Under the pieces are notes generated by a model. It ran no database searches, was not told the origin of the DNA, and worked only from the letters and a program-made list of their open reading frames with translations. From NCBI GenBank assembly GCA_903917705.1, contig CAIXBQ010000103.1, positions 1 to 36,888 of the forward strand: a stretch of DNA of 36,888 nt, written 5' to 3'. Origin of the DNA: an uncultured Verrucomicrobia subdivision 3 bacterium (GTDB taxonomy: Bacteria > Verrucomicrobiota > Verrucomicrobiia > Limisphaerales > UBA11358). Every line of letters starts with the position of its first letter. Position 1 is the first letter of the stretch. The position numbers were made by a program, and so were the translations under genes. Below are positions 25,555 to 34,926 of this stretch, piece by piece.

Positions 25555-27141
25555 ATGAAGCCGCCGGAATTTTTCAACTTCGCCACGGATATCCTTGACG
25601 GCTGGGCGCGGACGCACCCGCAGGGCTTGGGCTTGTGGTGCGTGGATGGTGTGAGCGGTGCGGAGCGGAAATTCACGTTTTCGGAGCTTGCCCGGCTGAG
25701 CGCGCAGGCGGCCAACGTTTTTCGCGCCCACGGGGTGCGCCGGGGCGATCGTGTGCTCATCATGCTGCCGCGCATCTGGCAATGGTGGGTGGTCATGCTC
25801 GGCCTGACGCGGCTGGGCGCCGTGCCGATTCCTGCGACGCTCCAGCTCATGCCGCGCGATGTGGCCTACCGCCTGGAGACTGCGCGCATCCGCGCCGTTC
25901 TCACCAACGCCGAGGGCATGGTCAAGGTGGATGGCTTTGACGGTCTGCGCCTGGCGACTTGTCCGACGCCCCCCGGGTGGGTGGATTTCAATTCCGCCAT
26001 AGCTTCGGCCCCTGCGGATTTTGCCGGCGAACCGACGCGCGCCGACGATCCCGGCATCATCTATTTCACCAGTGCCACGACGGGCGAACCCAAGATGGTG
26101 TTGCACACGCAGGCCAGCTACGGCCTGGCGCATCGCGTGACCGGCGAGCTTTGGCTGGACTGCAAGCCTGGCGATATCCATTGGAATGTCTCGGATCTCG
26201 GCTGGGCGAAGGCCGCGTGGTCGAGTTTCTTCGGGCCGTGGCACATGGGCGCGTGTGTTTTTGCGGTGGATATCCACGGCAAATTTGATCCCGGCCACAC
26301 GCTGGATCTGCTGTCGCGATTCCCCATCACGACCTGGTGCGTGCCGCCGACGGCGCTGCGCCTCATTGTGCGGCAGGATTTGGCCAGATGGAATTTCCCG
26401 CATCTGCGCCACTGCGTGACGGCCGGCGAACCGCTGAATCCCGAAATCATGAAGCTGTGGAAATCCGCGACCGGCCACGATCTTTACGAGGGCTACGGCC
26501 AGACGGAAAGCGTCATTCTCATCGGCAACTACCGCTCGCTGAATCCGGTCGTGCAGCCCGGGTCCATGGGCCGGCCCACGCCGGGGTATCAGCTCGCCTT
26601 GCTGGATGAGGAGTTGCGCGAGGTGCCGGCGGGCCGCGAGGGCGAGATTGCCGTGCGCGTGGCTCCGGATCGCCCGCTCGGCCTGTTTCGCGAATACTGG
26701 CTCAGTCCGGCGGAGACGGCCGCGCAATTCCAGGCCGGCTGGTATCTGACCCGCGACCGCGCCGTGCGCGATGCCGGTGGCTATTTCTGGTTCATCGGGC
26801 GCACCGACGATGTCATCAAAAGTTCCGGCTATCGCATCGGGCCTTTCGAAGTGGAGAGCGTGCTCCTGGAGCATCCCGCCGTGCTCGAAGCCGCCGTGGT
26901 GGGCCAGCCCGACCCGGTGCGTGGCCAGATTGTCAAAGCCTTTGTCATCCTGCGTCCGGAAGCGGCTGCGGGCGACGAGCTGAAGCATGAATTGCAGCAG
27001 TACTGCAAGCATGCCGCCGCACCCTACAAATATCCGCGCGAGATCGAGTTTGTCCGCGAACTCCCCAAGACCATCAGCGGCAAAACCCGCCGGGTGGAGC
27101 TGCGGAACCGGCCGGTTCCCGCCGCCGGCGCGGCGATTTAG
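25555..27141 (+). CDS. AMP-forming acyl-CoA synthetase (medium-chain/ACSM-like)
   Basis: The ATG at 25555, preceded by a GGGGGG stretch at ribosome-binding distance, gives 528 residues. Adenylate-forming motifs are clear: the P-loop YFTSATTGEPKM (170-181), YEGYGQTES, GRTDDVIKSSGYRIGPFEVE and the catalytic lysine K510 in TISGKTRR. The enzyme activates a carboxylic acid to an acyl-AMP and transfers it to CoA. Overall it looks most like the medium-chain acyl-CoA synthetase group (MKPPEFFNFATDILDGWA start), but aromatic or branched acids cannot be excluded. No beta-oxidation genes are nearby to hint at the substrate. An upstream in-frame GTG at 25534 was rejected as the start. Confidence 0.9.
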   Translation: MKPPEFFNFATDILDGWARTHPQGLGLWCVDGVSGAERKFTFSELARLSAQAANVFRAHGVRRGDRVLIMLPRIWQWWVVMLGLTRLGAVPIPATLQLMPRDVAYRLETARIRAVLTNAEGMVKVDGFDGLRLATCPTPPGWVDFNSAIASAPADFAGEPTRADDPGIIYFTSATTGEPKMVLHTQASYGLAHRVTGELWLDCKPGDIHWNVSDLGWAKAAWSSFFGPWHMGACVFAVDIHGKFDPGHTLDLLSRFPITTWCVPPTALRLIVRQDLARWNFPHLRHCVTAGEPLNPEIMKLWKSATGHDLYEGYGQTESVILIGNYRSLNPVVQPGSMGRPTPGYQLALLDEELREVPAGREGEIAVRVAPDRPLGLFREYWLSPAETAAQFQAGWYLTRDRAVRDAGGYFWFIGRTDDVIKSSGYRIGPFEVESVLLEHPAVLEAAVVGQPDPVRGQIVKAFVILRPEAAAGDELKHELQQYCKHAAAPYKYPREIEFVRELPKTISGKTRRVELRNRPVPAAGAAI

Positions 27142-27198
27142 GGGCGGATCCAGCAAGTCCCTTTACTTTTGGCTGCGGGTGGCGCATTTTCCTGTCTG

Positions 27199-27855
27199 AT
27201 GAAAAAATGTGCGATGCTGTTTCTGGCCGCGGCGCTCTCCGCCGGCGCCGACGAACTGCCGGTGAGGATTTCCCTGCTGGAAAACACGGTCCTCTGCGTC
27301 CGGGCCAGCCATGTGACCGATCATTTTGCCGAACAGCTCCGGGCCGCCCGGTCCACGAATGTCTTTTCCGGCACCATTCTGGATCTGCGCTTCGCCGACG
27401 GCGATCACAGCCCGGCCACGAATGATTTCTTTGGCCGCACCACCCCGCTGGTCATTCTCGTCAACAGCCAGACGCGCGGTTCGGCGTTCACGCTAGTGTC
27501 GCAATTGCGGGCCGACGGCTGGGCGGTCGTCATCGGCTCCACCAACATCCCCCAAACCCTCCGGCCCGACATCTCGGTGCCCGTCAGCCCCACCGATGAG
27601 AAACGGTTTTGGGATGATCCCTATTTCACCGTGTCTCCGCCCGCCGGAGCGGTCGTCACCAATACGCTGCTGCCGTTTATGGACCACCTGAGCGAGGCTG
27701 AGCTCGTGCGCCGGAAAATCAAGGATGGCGAGGGCGGGCCGGAAGCCGCCGCCCTGCCGCGGCCGGAGCCGGTGCGAGTCATTCGCGACCCGGTGCTGGC
27801 GCGGGCGGTGGATTTGCTCAAGGCCCTGGCCGTGCTCCATCCCGCGCGCGGCTGA
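27199..27855 (+). CDS. Small exported protein with S41-peptidase-like core
   Basis: The ATG at 27199 gives 218 residues beginning with a signal peptide (MKKCAMLFLAAALSAGA). The core resembles the C-terminal half of tail-specific (S41/Ctp) proteases: GTILDLRFADGD (58-69), LVILVNSQTRGSAFTLVSQL (84-103) and WAVVIGST (108-115), where S41 enzymes read ILDLR.N.GG, vLvN..taSasE and vvG..T.G. The S95 position fits the serine, but the lysine expected after the GxxT loop is missing, and no PDZ domain is present. It may be an inactive relative or a fragment of that fold. It lies between the acyl-CoA synthetase gene and the fusion gene. Function unknown; the similarity is from memory. Confidence 0.6.
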   Translation: MKKCAMLFLAAALSAGADELPVRISLLENTVLCVRASHVTDHFAEQLRAARSTNVFSGTILDLRFADGDHSPATNDFFGRTTPLVILVNSQTRGSAFTLVSQLRADGWAVVIGSTNIPQTLRPDISVPVSPTDEKRFWDDPYFTVSPPAGAVVTNTLLPFMDHLSEAELVRRKIKDGEGGPEAAALPRPEPVRVIRDPVLARAVDLLKALAVLHPARG

Positions 27856-27862
27856 TCCGCGC
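27846..27862 (+). terminator. Hairpin with the stop codon in its loop
   Basis: GCGCGG and CCGCGC pair around the loop CTGAT. That loop contains the TGA stop of the small exported protein gene. No U-run follows, so it is a weak terminator candidate, but it would shield the 3' end. Confidence 0.3.
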
Positions 27863-28008
27863 CGCGGCTCCCCCGGAATCGCCCGCCTGAACCCACCGCC
27901 ATCACCGGTGGCCGCCGGACGGGATCAGGGTTGCTACTCGGCTGGCGCCACCACCTTTCGCATTGACGATTTGGCTCCGGCCAACCACCCTTTCCCCCCG
28001 CGTTTTTG

Positions 28009-30186
<2,178 letters not shown>

Positions 30187-30192
30187 AGCCGC

Positions 30193-30495
30193 ATGTTCAG
30201 TGTCGGACAAAAAGTCGTTTTGGTGGATGACCGCTGGCCGGAGACGGTGAAGCAGATCTACCTCGCGCTGCCCGTCAAGGGCAGCGTCTATGTCGTGCGC
30301 GCCGTGCGCGTGGGCGTGAAGGCGGATGAGCTCATCATGGACCTCCGGCGCGTGCTGGAGCCGTCGCTGCTGCTCGTCGGCCTTTACAATCCCGCCAATC
30401 ATCTCGGGGTGGAAGCTGGGTTCGCCGCCAGCCGTTTCCGCGCGCTCGACGAGCTCAAGCAGGAGAACGTCGAGGAAAAAGAAGCCGTGGCTTGA
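30193..30495 (+). CDS. Small conserved protein with SH3/KOW-like fold, ends FAASRFRALDEL
   Basis: The 100-residue protein starts 6 bp after the fusion gene stop, so it is probably co-transcribed. MFSVGQKVVLVDD and KGSVYVVRAV suggest a small beta-barrel (SH3/KOW-like), and the EAGFAASRFRALDEL ending matches a type of short hypothetical protein I recall from phage and PVC genomes, which end in F.ASRFRP. A charged tail follows. There is no signal peptide and no catalytic motif. It may bind nucleic acid or protein, but no function can be assigned. Strand, spacing and codon use match its neighbours, which supports it being a real gene. Confidence 0.7.
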   Translation: MFSVGQKVVLVDDRWPETVKQIYLALPVKGSVYVVRAVRVGVKADELIMDLRRVLEPSLLLVGLYNPANHLGVEAGFAASRFRALDELKQENVEEKEAVA

Positions 30496-30800
30496 GCCGC
30501 GACCTTGGAGCCCTTCCTTCGGTCTGAACCCGCGCCTCGCACTGGCCGGCGCTCTCCGCCGGTTTTCCTGGCCGTTGCGGGCGGGGCGGCCTGATTTCGG
30601 AATTGACTTGGCGGGCCGGATGGGGGAAGCTGTCGAAAGTTGACTGCGAAACTCCCCTTGCCGGTTTAAGGATGAAATTCCACCGGTTGGTAAATTCAAA
30701 TTGAACTTTTCCTGACGCAGCCCGTCCAATGCGGGACGAATCATCCCGTTGCATTGCCGGCTGCCAGCGGAGTCCCCGGTCAGCCAACCAAATAACATTT
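30496..30800 (+). other. 305-bp gap before rho: terminator-like hairpin and long leader
   Basis: This is the only gap over 300 bp in the window. It holds the terminator-like hairpin described separately near its start, then about 230 bp with no convincing gene. A TTGACT at about 30641 has no good -10 partner at 17 bp. The rho leader is therefore probably long, which fits the known autoregulation of rho in other bacteria. No tRNA or riboswitch was recognised. Confidence 0.4.
30546..30566 (+). terminator. Intrinsic terminator-like hairpin after the small conserved gene
   Basis: CCGGCG and CGCCGG form a perfect GC stem with a CTCTC loop, followed directly by TTTT. It lies 50 bp after the stop of the small conserved gene and would separate that unit from rho. 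The U-run is short, so strength is uncertain. Confidence 0.5.
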
Positions 30801-32399
30801 ATGGCCAGAATTCCCGTTAAAAAAGAAAAAGCACCGCGCAAGCCGGCCAAAGCCGCCGCGCCCCCCGCGGAAACGCCCGTGCCTGAGGCGCCGGCCGCCG
30901 TGGCGCCCGTGATCGAACCAACGCAGCCCGCGCCCGCGCCGGTGGAGCCGGAAGCGGCGCCGGAACGCACGGTGGACAGCATCAAGGCGGCGGCCAAGGA
31001 GGATGCGCGGAAGGATACCGCGATGTTCCTCCCGCCGGAATCGTCGGACGAGCTGCGGCCGCCGTCCGCCCCGGTGGAGCCGACGAATGACGACGCGCGC
31101 TTCACGGAGCGGCGCGGGTATCAGCGCGACAAGATCGCCTCCTCGATGAACATCGCCAAACTGCAGGCGATGCAGATGTCGGACCTCAACGCGATGGCGA
31201 AGGAGTTCGGCGTGGAGAATTTCGGCACGATGCGCAAGCACGAGGTCATCTTCCACATCCTCTCGAAAAATGCGGCGCGCTCGGGCGTGCTGTTTTCGGA
31301 GGGCGTCATCGAGGTGCTGCCGGAGGGCTTCGGCTTTCTGCGCTCGCGGAGCTTCAATTACCTGCCGTGCCCGGAGGACATCTACGTGTCTCCGTCGCAG
31401 ATCCGGCGTTTTGACCTGCAGACGGGCAACCTGATCACCGGCCAGATCCGGCCGCCGAAGGAAAAGGAGAAGTTTTTCGCGCTGCTCAAGGTGGAGGCCG
31501 TGGACGGCGAGGATCCGGACAAGGCGAAGGAAAAGACGCATTTTGACAACCTGACGCCGCTGTTCCCGAACCGGCGGTTCATTCTGGAGACGGCGGCGGA
31601 TGAGTTGAGCACGCGCGTTCTGGACCTGGTCTGCCCCATCGGCAAAGGCACGCGCGGCCTGATTGTCGCGCCGCCGCGCACGGGCAAGACGGTGCTGATG
31701 CAGAAGATCGCCAACGCGGTGCTGAAAAACAACCCGGAGACGTATTTGTTCATCCTGCTGATCGACGAGCGCCCCGAGGAAGTGACGGACATGGAGCGCA
31801 GCTGCAAGGGCGCCGAGGTGATCTCCTCGACGTTCGACGAGCCGCCGGAGCGCCATGTGCAGGTGGCCGAGATGGTCATTGAAAAAGCCCGCCGCATGGT
31901 GGAGCAGAAGCGCGATGTGATGATCCTGCTGGATTCCATCACGCGCCTGGCCCGCGCCTACAATACGGTGCAGCCGCATTCCGGCAAGATTCTTTCCGGC
32001 GGCGTGGACGCGAACGCGCTGCACAAGCCGAAGCGCTTTTTCGGCGCGGCGCGCAACATCGAGGAGGGCGGCTCGCTCACCATCATGGCGACGGCGCTCG
32101 TGGACACCGGCAGCCGCATGGATGAAGTCATCTTCGAGGAGTTCAAGGGCACCGGCAATATGGAGGTGCACCTGGACCGCGCGCTGGTGGATCGCCGCAT
32201 CTTTCCGTCCATCAACATCGAGCGCTCCGGCACCCGCAAGGAGGAATTGCTTTACCATCCCGACGAATGCAGCCGCGTGGTCATGCTGCGGCGCGCGCTC
32301 ACCGGCGTGCCGCCGGTGGAGGCCATGGAGCTCATGCTCGGCAAGCTGAAGAAGACCGGGAGCAATATCGAGTTCCTGCTCAACATGACGGTGAGCTGA
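30801..32399 (+). CDS. rho: Transcription termination factor Rho with long N-terminal extension
   Basis: The start at 30801 ([15 protein letters not shown]) gives 532 residues. Residues 116-532 match classical Rho: [26 protein letters not shown]-like [11 protein letters not shown], the RNA-binding GFGFLRS region, Walker [12 protein letters not shown], the LLIDERPEE and [12 protein letters not shown] segments, and the Q/R loop region [14 protein letters not shown]. The first 115 residues are an added stretch rich in Ala, Pro, Glu and Lys, likely disordered. Extensions of this type occur in Rho from several phyla and can affect RNA binding. Rho is the RNA helicase that ends transcription of untranslated RNA. 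It may be translated from its own long leader. Confidence 0.96.
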   Translation: MARIPVKKEKAPRKPAKAAAPPAETPVPEAPAAVAPVIEPTQPAPAPVEPEAAPERTVDSIKAAAKEDARKDTAMFLPPESSDELRPPSAPVEPTNDDARFTERRGYQRDKIASSMNIAKLQAMQMSDLNAMAKEFGVENFGTMRKHEVIFHILSKNAARSGVLFSEGVIEVLPEGFGFLRSRSFNYLPCPEDIYVSPSQIRRFDLQTGNLITGQIRPPKEKEKFFALLKVEAVDGEDPDKAKEKTHFDNLTPLFPNRRFILETAADELSTRVLDLVCPIGKGTRGLIVAPPRTGKTVLMQKIANAVLKNNPETYLFILLIDERPEEVTDMERSCKGAEVISSTFDEPPERHVQVAEMVIEKARRMVEQKRDVMILLDSITRLARAYNTVQPHSGKILSGGVDANALHKPKRFFGAARNIEEGGSLTIMATALVDTGSRMDEVIFEEFKGTGNMEVHLDRALVDRRIFPSINIERSGTRKEELLYHPDECSRVVMLRRALTGVPPVEAMELMLGKLKKTGSNIEFLLNMTVS

Positions 32400-32405
32400 A
32401 ACGGT

Positions 32406-32433
32406 TTGGCCGGCCAAGTATCCCTTTTTTGGC
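32406..32433 (+). terminator. Palindrome and U-run after rho
   Basis: A perfect 12-bp palindrome, TTGGCCGGCCAA (32406-32417), is followed by six T residues (32425-32430) and a third TTGGC (32429-32433). The GCCAA can pair with either TTGGC, giving two exclusive structures. It could end rho transcription, but the first stem is short. Confidence 0.35.
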
Positions 32434-32450
32434 GACGGCAGGACAATTTC

Positions 32451-32459
32451 TGCTATGCT
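32451..32459 (+). promoter_or_regulatory. Candidate extended -10 promoter for the cytochrome c operon
   Basis: TGC TATGCT is an extended -10 element about 57 bp before the lipoprotein start. A TTGGCG upstream has an over-long spacer of 19 bp. A CCACC / GGTGG hairpin (32479-32491) lies between this element and the start. Confidence 0.3.
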
Positions 32460-32516
32460 AATGCCAAGGAAGGTTTCGCCACCGGCGGTGGAACCCGCTA
32501 TTTAGAAAGCATCATA

Positions 32517-33692
32517 ATGAAGCATTTCGCCCAATCCAAGGCGCTGCCCCCCGTGGCGGCGGCTTTGCTGTTGTTCGCCATCGCGGGCTGCGGCCGGGAT
32601 GACGTCAAGGTCTACCATGTGGCCACCAACGACGCCGCCGTGGCCGTCCCGGCCGGCGCCGCGCCGGAGGCGATGGCTATGCCGGGGAATCTGCCCGGCG
32701 ATATGGCGGTGCCGGACAGCGGCAATCCGGTGAAGTTGAAATATGCGCTGCCGGAGGGCTGGAAGGAAAAAGCCCTGACGCAGATGCGCGTGGCGAGTCT
32801 CGAGGTTTCCGGGGACGGCAAGACGGCGGATGTGAGCGTCATTCCGCTCGGCGGCGCCGCCGGCACCGACCCGGCGAACGTGAACCGCTGGCGCGGGCAG
32901 GTGGGGTTGCCGTCGCTGCCGGATGCCCAGCTTCAGACGCTGGCGGAAAAAGTCCAGATCACCGGCCAGCCGGCGGATTTGTATGACCTTGCCGGCACGG
33001 CGCCCGGCAGCGGCGACCCGGAGCGGATTCTCGGCGCCATTTTGCATGGTGACGACACCGTCTGGTTTTACAAGATGACCGGCGACGCGGCGCTCGTGGA
33101 AAAACAGAAGCCGGCCTTCATCGCGTTTTTGAAATCGGTGGAGTTCGAGAAGCTGGCCGCGCCGTCCACGATGGATTTGAGCCAGCTGCCGCCGTCGCAT
33201 CCGGCCCTGCCGGGCATGGCTGCCGGCAGTCCGGCGGAGCCCGCCGCGGCCGCTGCGGATAAACCGGCGTGGACCGTTCCGGCCGACTGGAAGGAAGGCC
33301 AGCTGGCCCAATTTCTCGTTGCGAGATTTGTCATTCAAGGCAGCGGCGAGGCCACGGCGGCGGTGAATGTCAGCCAGCTCTCGGGTGACGGCGGCGGTCT
33401 GCTGCCGAACGTGAACCGCTGGCGCGCGCAGCTCGGCTTGCCGCCCGGTTCGGATGCCGATCTCGCCAGGCTGCCGCTGCTGGATGTCTCCGGCGCCAAG
33501 GCCACGCTGGTGGACATCGCCGGCACCGATCCGCGTTCCGGCCAGCCCGCCCAGCTGGTCGGCCTGGTGCTGCCGCTCGGCGGCCAGACCTGGTTTTACA
33601 AGCTCATGGGCGACCCGGCCGTGGTCGCGCCGCAGAAGGCCGCGCTGATCAAGTTTGTGCAATCCGCCAAATACCCCGCCGATGCCCATTAA
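32517..33692 (+). CDS. Lipoprotein with two copies of an alpha/beta domain
   Basis: The start at 32517 gives 391 residues with a lipoprotein signal ending at the lipobox IAGC (C25), so it should be lipid-anchored. Two related halves follow: about 68-215 (LPEGWKEKALTQMRVASLEV and NRWRGQVGLP) and about 255-390 (VPADWKEGQLAQFLVARFVI and NRWRAQLGLP). They are joined by an Ala/Pro-rich linker. The halves share the W.E...MR, NRWR.Q.GLP and WFYK elements, so the protein arose by duplication. I recall this domain only as a family of unknown function. Its stop lies inside the start of resB (11-bp overlap), so it is translated with the cytochrome c assembly genes and may help that process in the periplasm. 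Confidence 0.8.
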   Translation: MKHFAQSKALPPVAAALLLFAIAGCGRDDVKVYHVATNDAAVAVPAGAAPEAMAMPGNLPGDMAVPDSGNPVKLKYALPEGWKEKALTQMRVASLEVSGDGKTADVSVIPLGGAAGTDPANVNRWRGQVGLPSLPDAQLQTLAEKVQITGQPADLYDLAGTAPGSGDPERILGAILHGDDTVWFYKMTGDAALVEKQKPAFIAFLKSVEFEKLAAPSTMDLSQLPPSHPALPGMAAGSPAEPAAAAADKPAWTVPADWKEGQLAQFLVARFVIQGSGEATAAVNVSQLSGDGGGLLPNVNRWRAQLGLPPGSDADLARLPLLDVSGAKATLVDIAGTDPRSGQPAQLVGLVLPLGGQTWFYKLMGDPAVVAPQKAALIKFVQSAKYPADAH

Positions 33693-34926
33693 TAAAATCC
33701 TCGGCCTCTTCACGTCGCTCCGGCTCACGTCCGTGCTGCTGGCGTTTTCGATCATTCTGGTGTTCGTCGGCACGCTGGCGCAGGCGGATGAGGGGCTTTA
33801 CGCCGTGCAGGCGAATTATTTCAACCACTGGTTCGTCGTCGGCTTCCACATGTTCGGGAAGCATATCCCGTTCATCCTGCCCGGCGGCTATCTCATCGGC
33901 ACGCTGCTGCTGGTGAACCTCGTGGCGTCCCACATCTACCGGTTTGAATTCACGATGAAGAAAACCGGCATCCAGCTGGCGCATGCGGGCGTGATCGTGC
34001 TGCTCGTCGGTCAGCTTTCCACCGTGCTGCTGGCGCGCGAATTGCAGATGCACTTTGCCGAGGGCGAGGCGCGGAACTATTCCGACAGCGCCACGGATTA
34101 TGAGCTGATTTTTGTCTCCGGCGACGAAATCACGGCGGTTCCCGAATCCCTGCTGAAGGCGGGCGGCGTGCTGAAAACCCCCAGCCTGCCGTTCACGGTC
34201 CGGGTGAAGTCATTCTGGCGCAATTCCGATATGAACTTCCGCGCGCCGATGATGCAGAACGCCCCGCCGCTCACCACCAACGGCGTCGCCCGGAACTTTG
34301 ATTTCCGCGGGCTGGCCGATGTGAAGGAGATGGACCAGCGCAATATCCCCACGGCGGTGCTCGAGTTCTCCGCGGCATCCGGCCCGCTGGGCGTGTGGGT
34401 GGCCAGCGATTGGACGACCGACCCCGCACTCGTCGAGGCGGTGCGCAGCAGCTACGCGCAGATGGGCACGGGCATGGCGCAGAAGATCGTCGCGCAGCTG
34501 GTCGCGCCGCAGACGATTGCCGCGGGCGGGAAGCAATACACCTTTCTGATCCGGGCGGCGCGGGTGGTCCATCCGTTTTCGCTGACGCTGCTCAAGGCCA
34601 CGCACACGGTTTATCCCGGCACCGACATCCCCAAGGATTTCCGCAGCCGCGTCCGCATTGACAACCCGCAGACCGGCGAGCGGCGCGAGGTGGAGATTTC
34701 CATGAACCATCCGCTGCGCTACGGCGGCTATACTTATTATCAATACCAGATGGATGCTGGGCAGGCCGCGCAGATGGCGGGCCGCACGGCGACCTCCGTG
34801 CTGTCGGTCGTGCGCAACCCCGGCTGGTTGACACCCTATATCGGGTGCGCGATGGTGGGGGCCGGTCTGGTGATCCAGTTCTTGTATCACCTCGCCGGGT
34901 TTGTCACCAAACGAAAGGCCAAATGA
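33682..34926 (+). CDS. resB: ResB/Ccs1-like cytochrome c biogenesis protein
   Basis: The start at 33682 (MPINKILGLFTSLRLTSVLL) gives 414 residues. Membrane helices lie near 11-33, 66-86, 97-117 and 385-405, with a large periplasmic domain between the third and fourth. The LFTSLRLTSVLLAF and FVGTLAQ start and the RYGGYTYYQYQM motif near the end are typical of ResB-family proteins. ResB (Ccs1) works with CcsA in System II to carry and attach heme to apocytochromes c outside the membrane. H84 and H101 lie in or near helices and could be heme ligands; this is inference. It overlaps the lipoprotein gene by 11 bp and ccsA by 4 bp (ATGA). Confidence 0.9.
   Translation: MPINKILGLFTSLRLTSVLLAFSIILVFVGTLAQADEGLYAVQANYFNHWFVVGFHMFGKHIPFILPGGYLIGTLLLVNLVASHIYRFEFTMKKTGIQLAHAGVIVLLVGQLSTVLLARELQMHFAEGEARNYSDSATDYELIFVSGDEITAVPESLLKAGGVLKTPSLPFTVRVKSFWRNSDMNFRAPMMQNAPPLTTNGVARNFDFRGLADVKEMDQRNIPTAVLEFSAASGPLGVWVASDWTTDPALVEAVRSSYAQMGTGMAQKIVAQLVAPQTIAAGGKQYTFLIRAARVVHPFSLTLLKATHTVYPGTDIPKDFRSRVRIDNPQTGERREVEISMNHPLRYGGYTYYQYQMDAGQAAQMAGRTATSVLSVVRNPGWLTPYIGCAMVGAGLVIQFLYHLAGFVTKRKAK

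Noticed and set aside
24892..27156. A 754-codon open frame on the minus strand across purD and the acyl-CoA synthetase gene
   Set aside because: It is antisense to two strongly supported genes, spans their junction and shows no recognisable domain. Long antisense frames are common in GC-rich DNA.
27856..28008. Possible riboswitch (ZTP, glycine or THF type) before the glyA-containing fusion
   Set aside because: The stretch has GC-rich short repeats, but the conserved core order of these riboswitches could not be matched.
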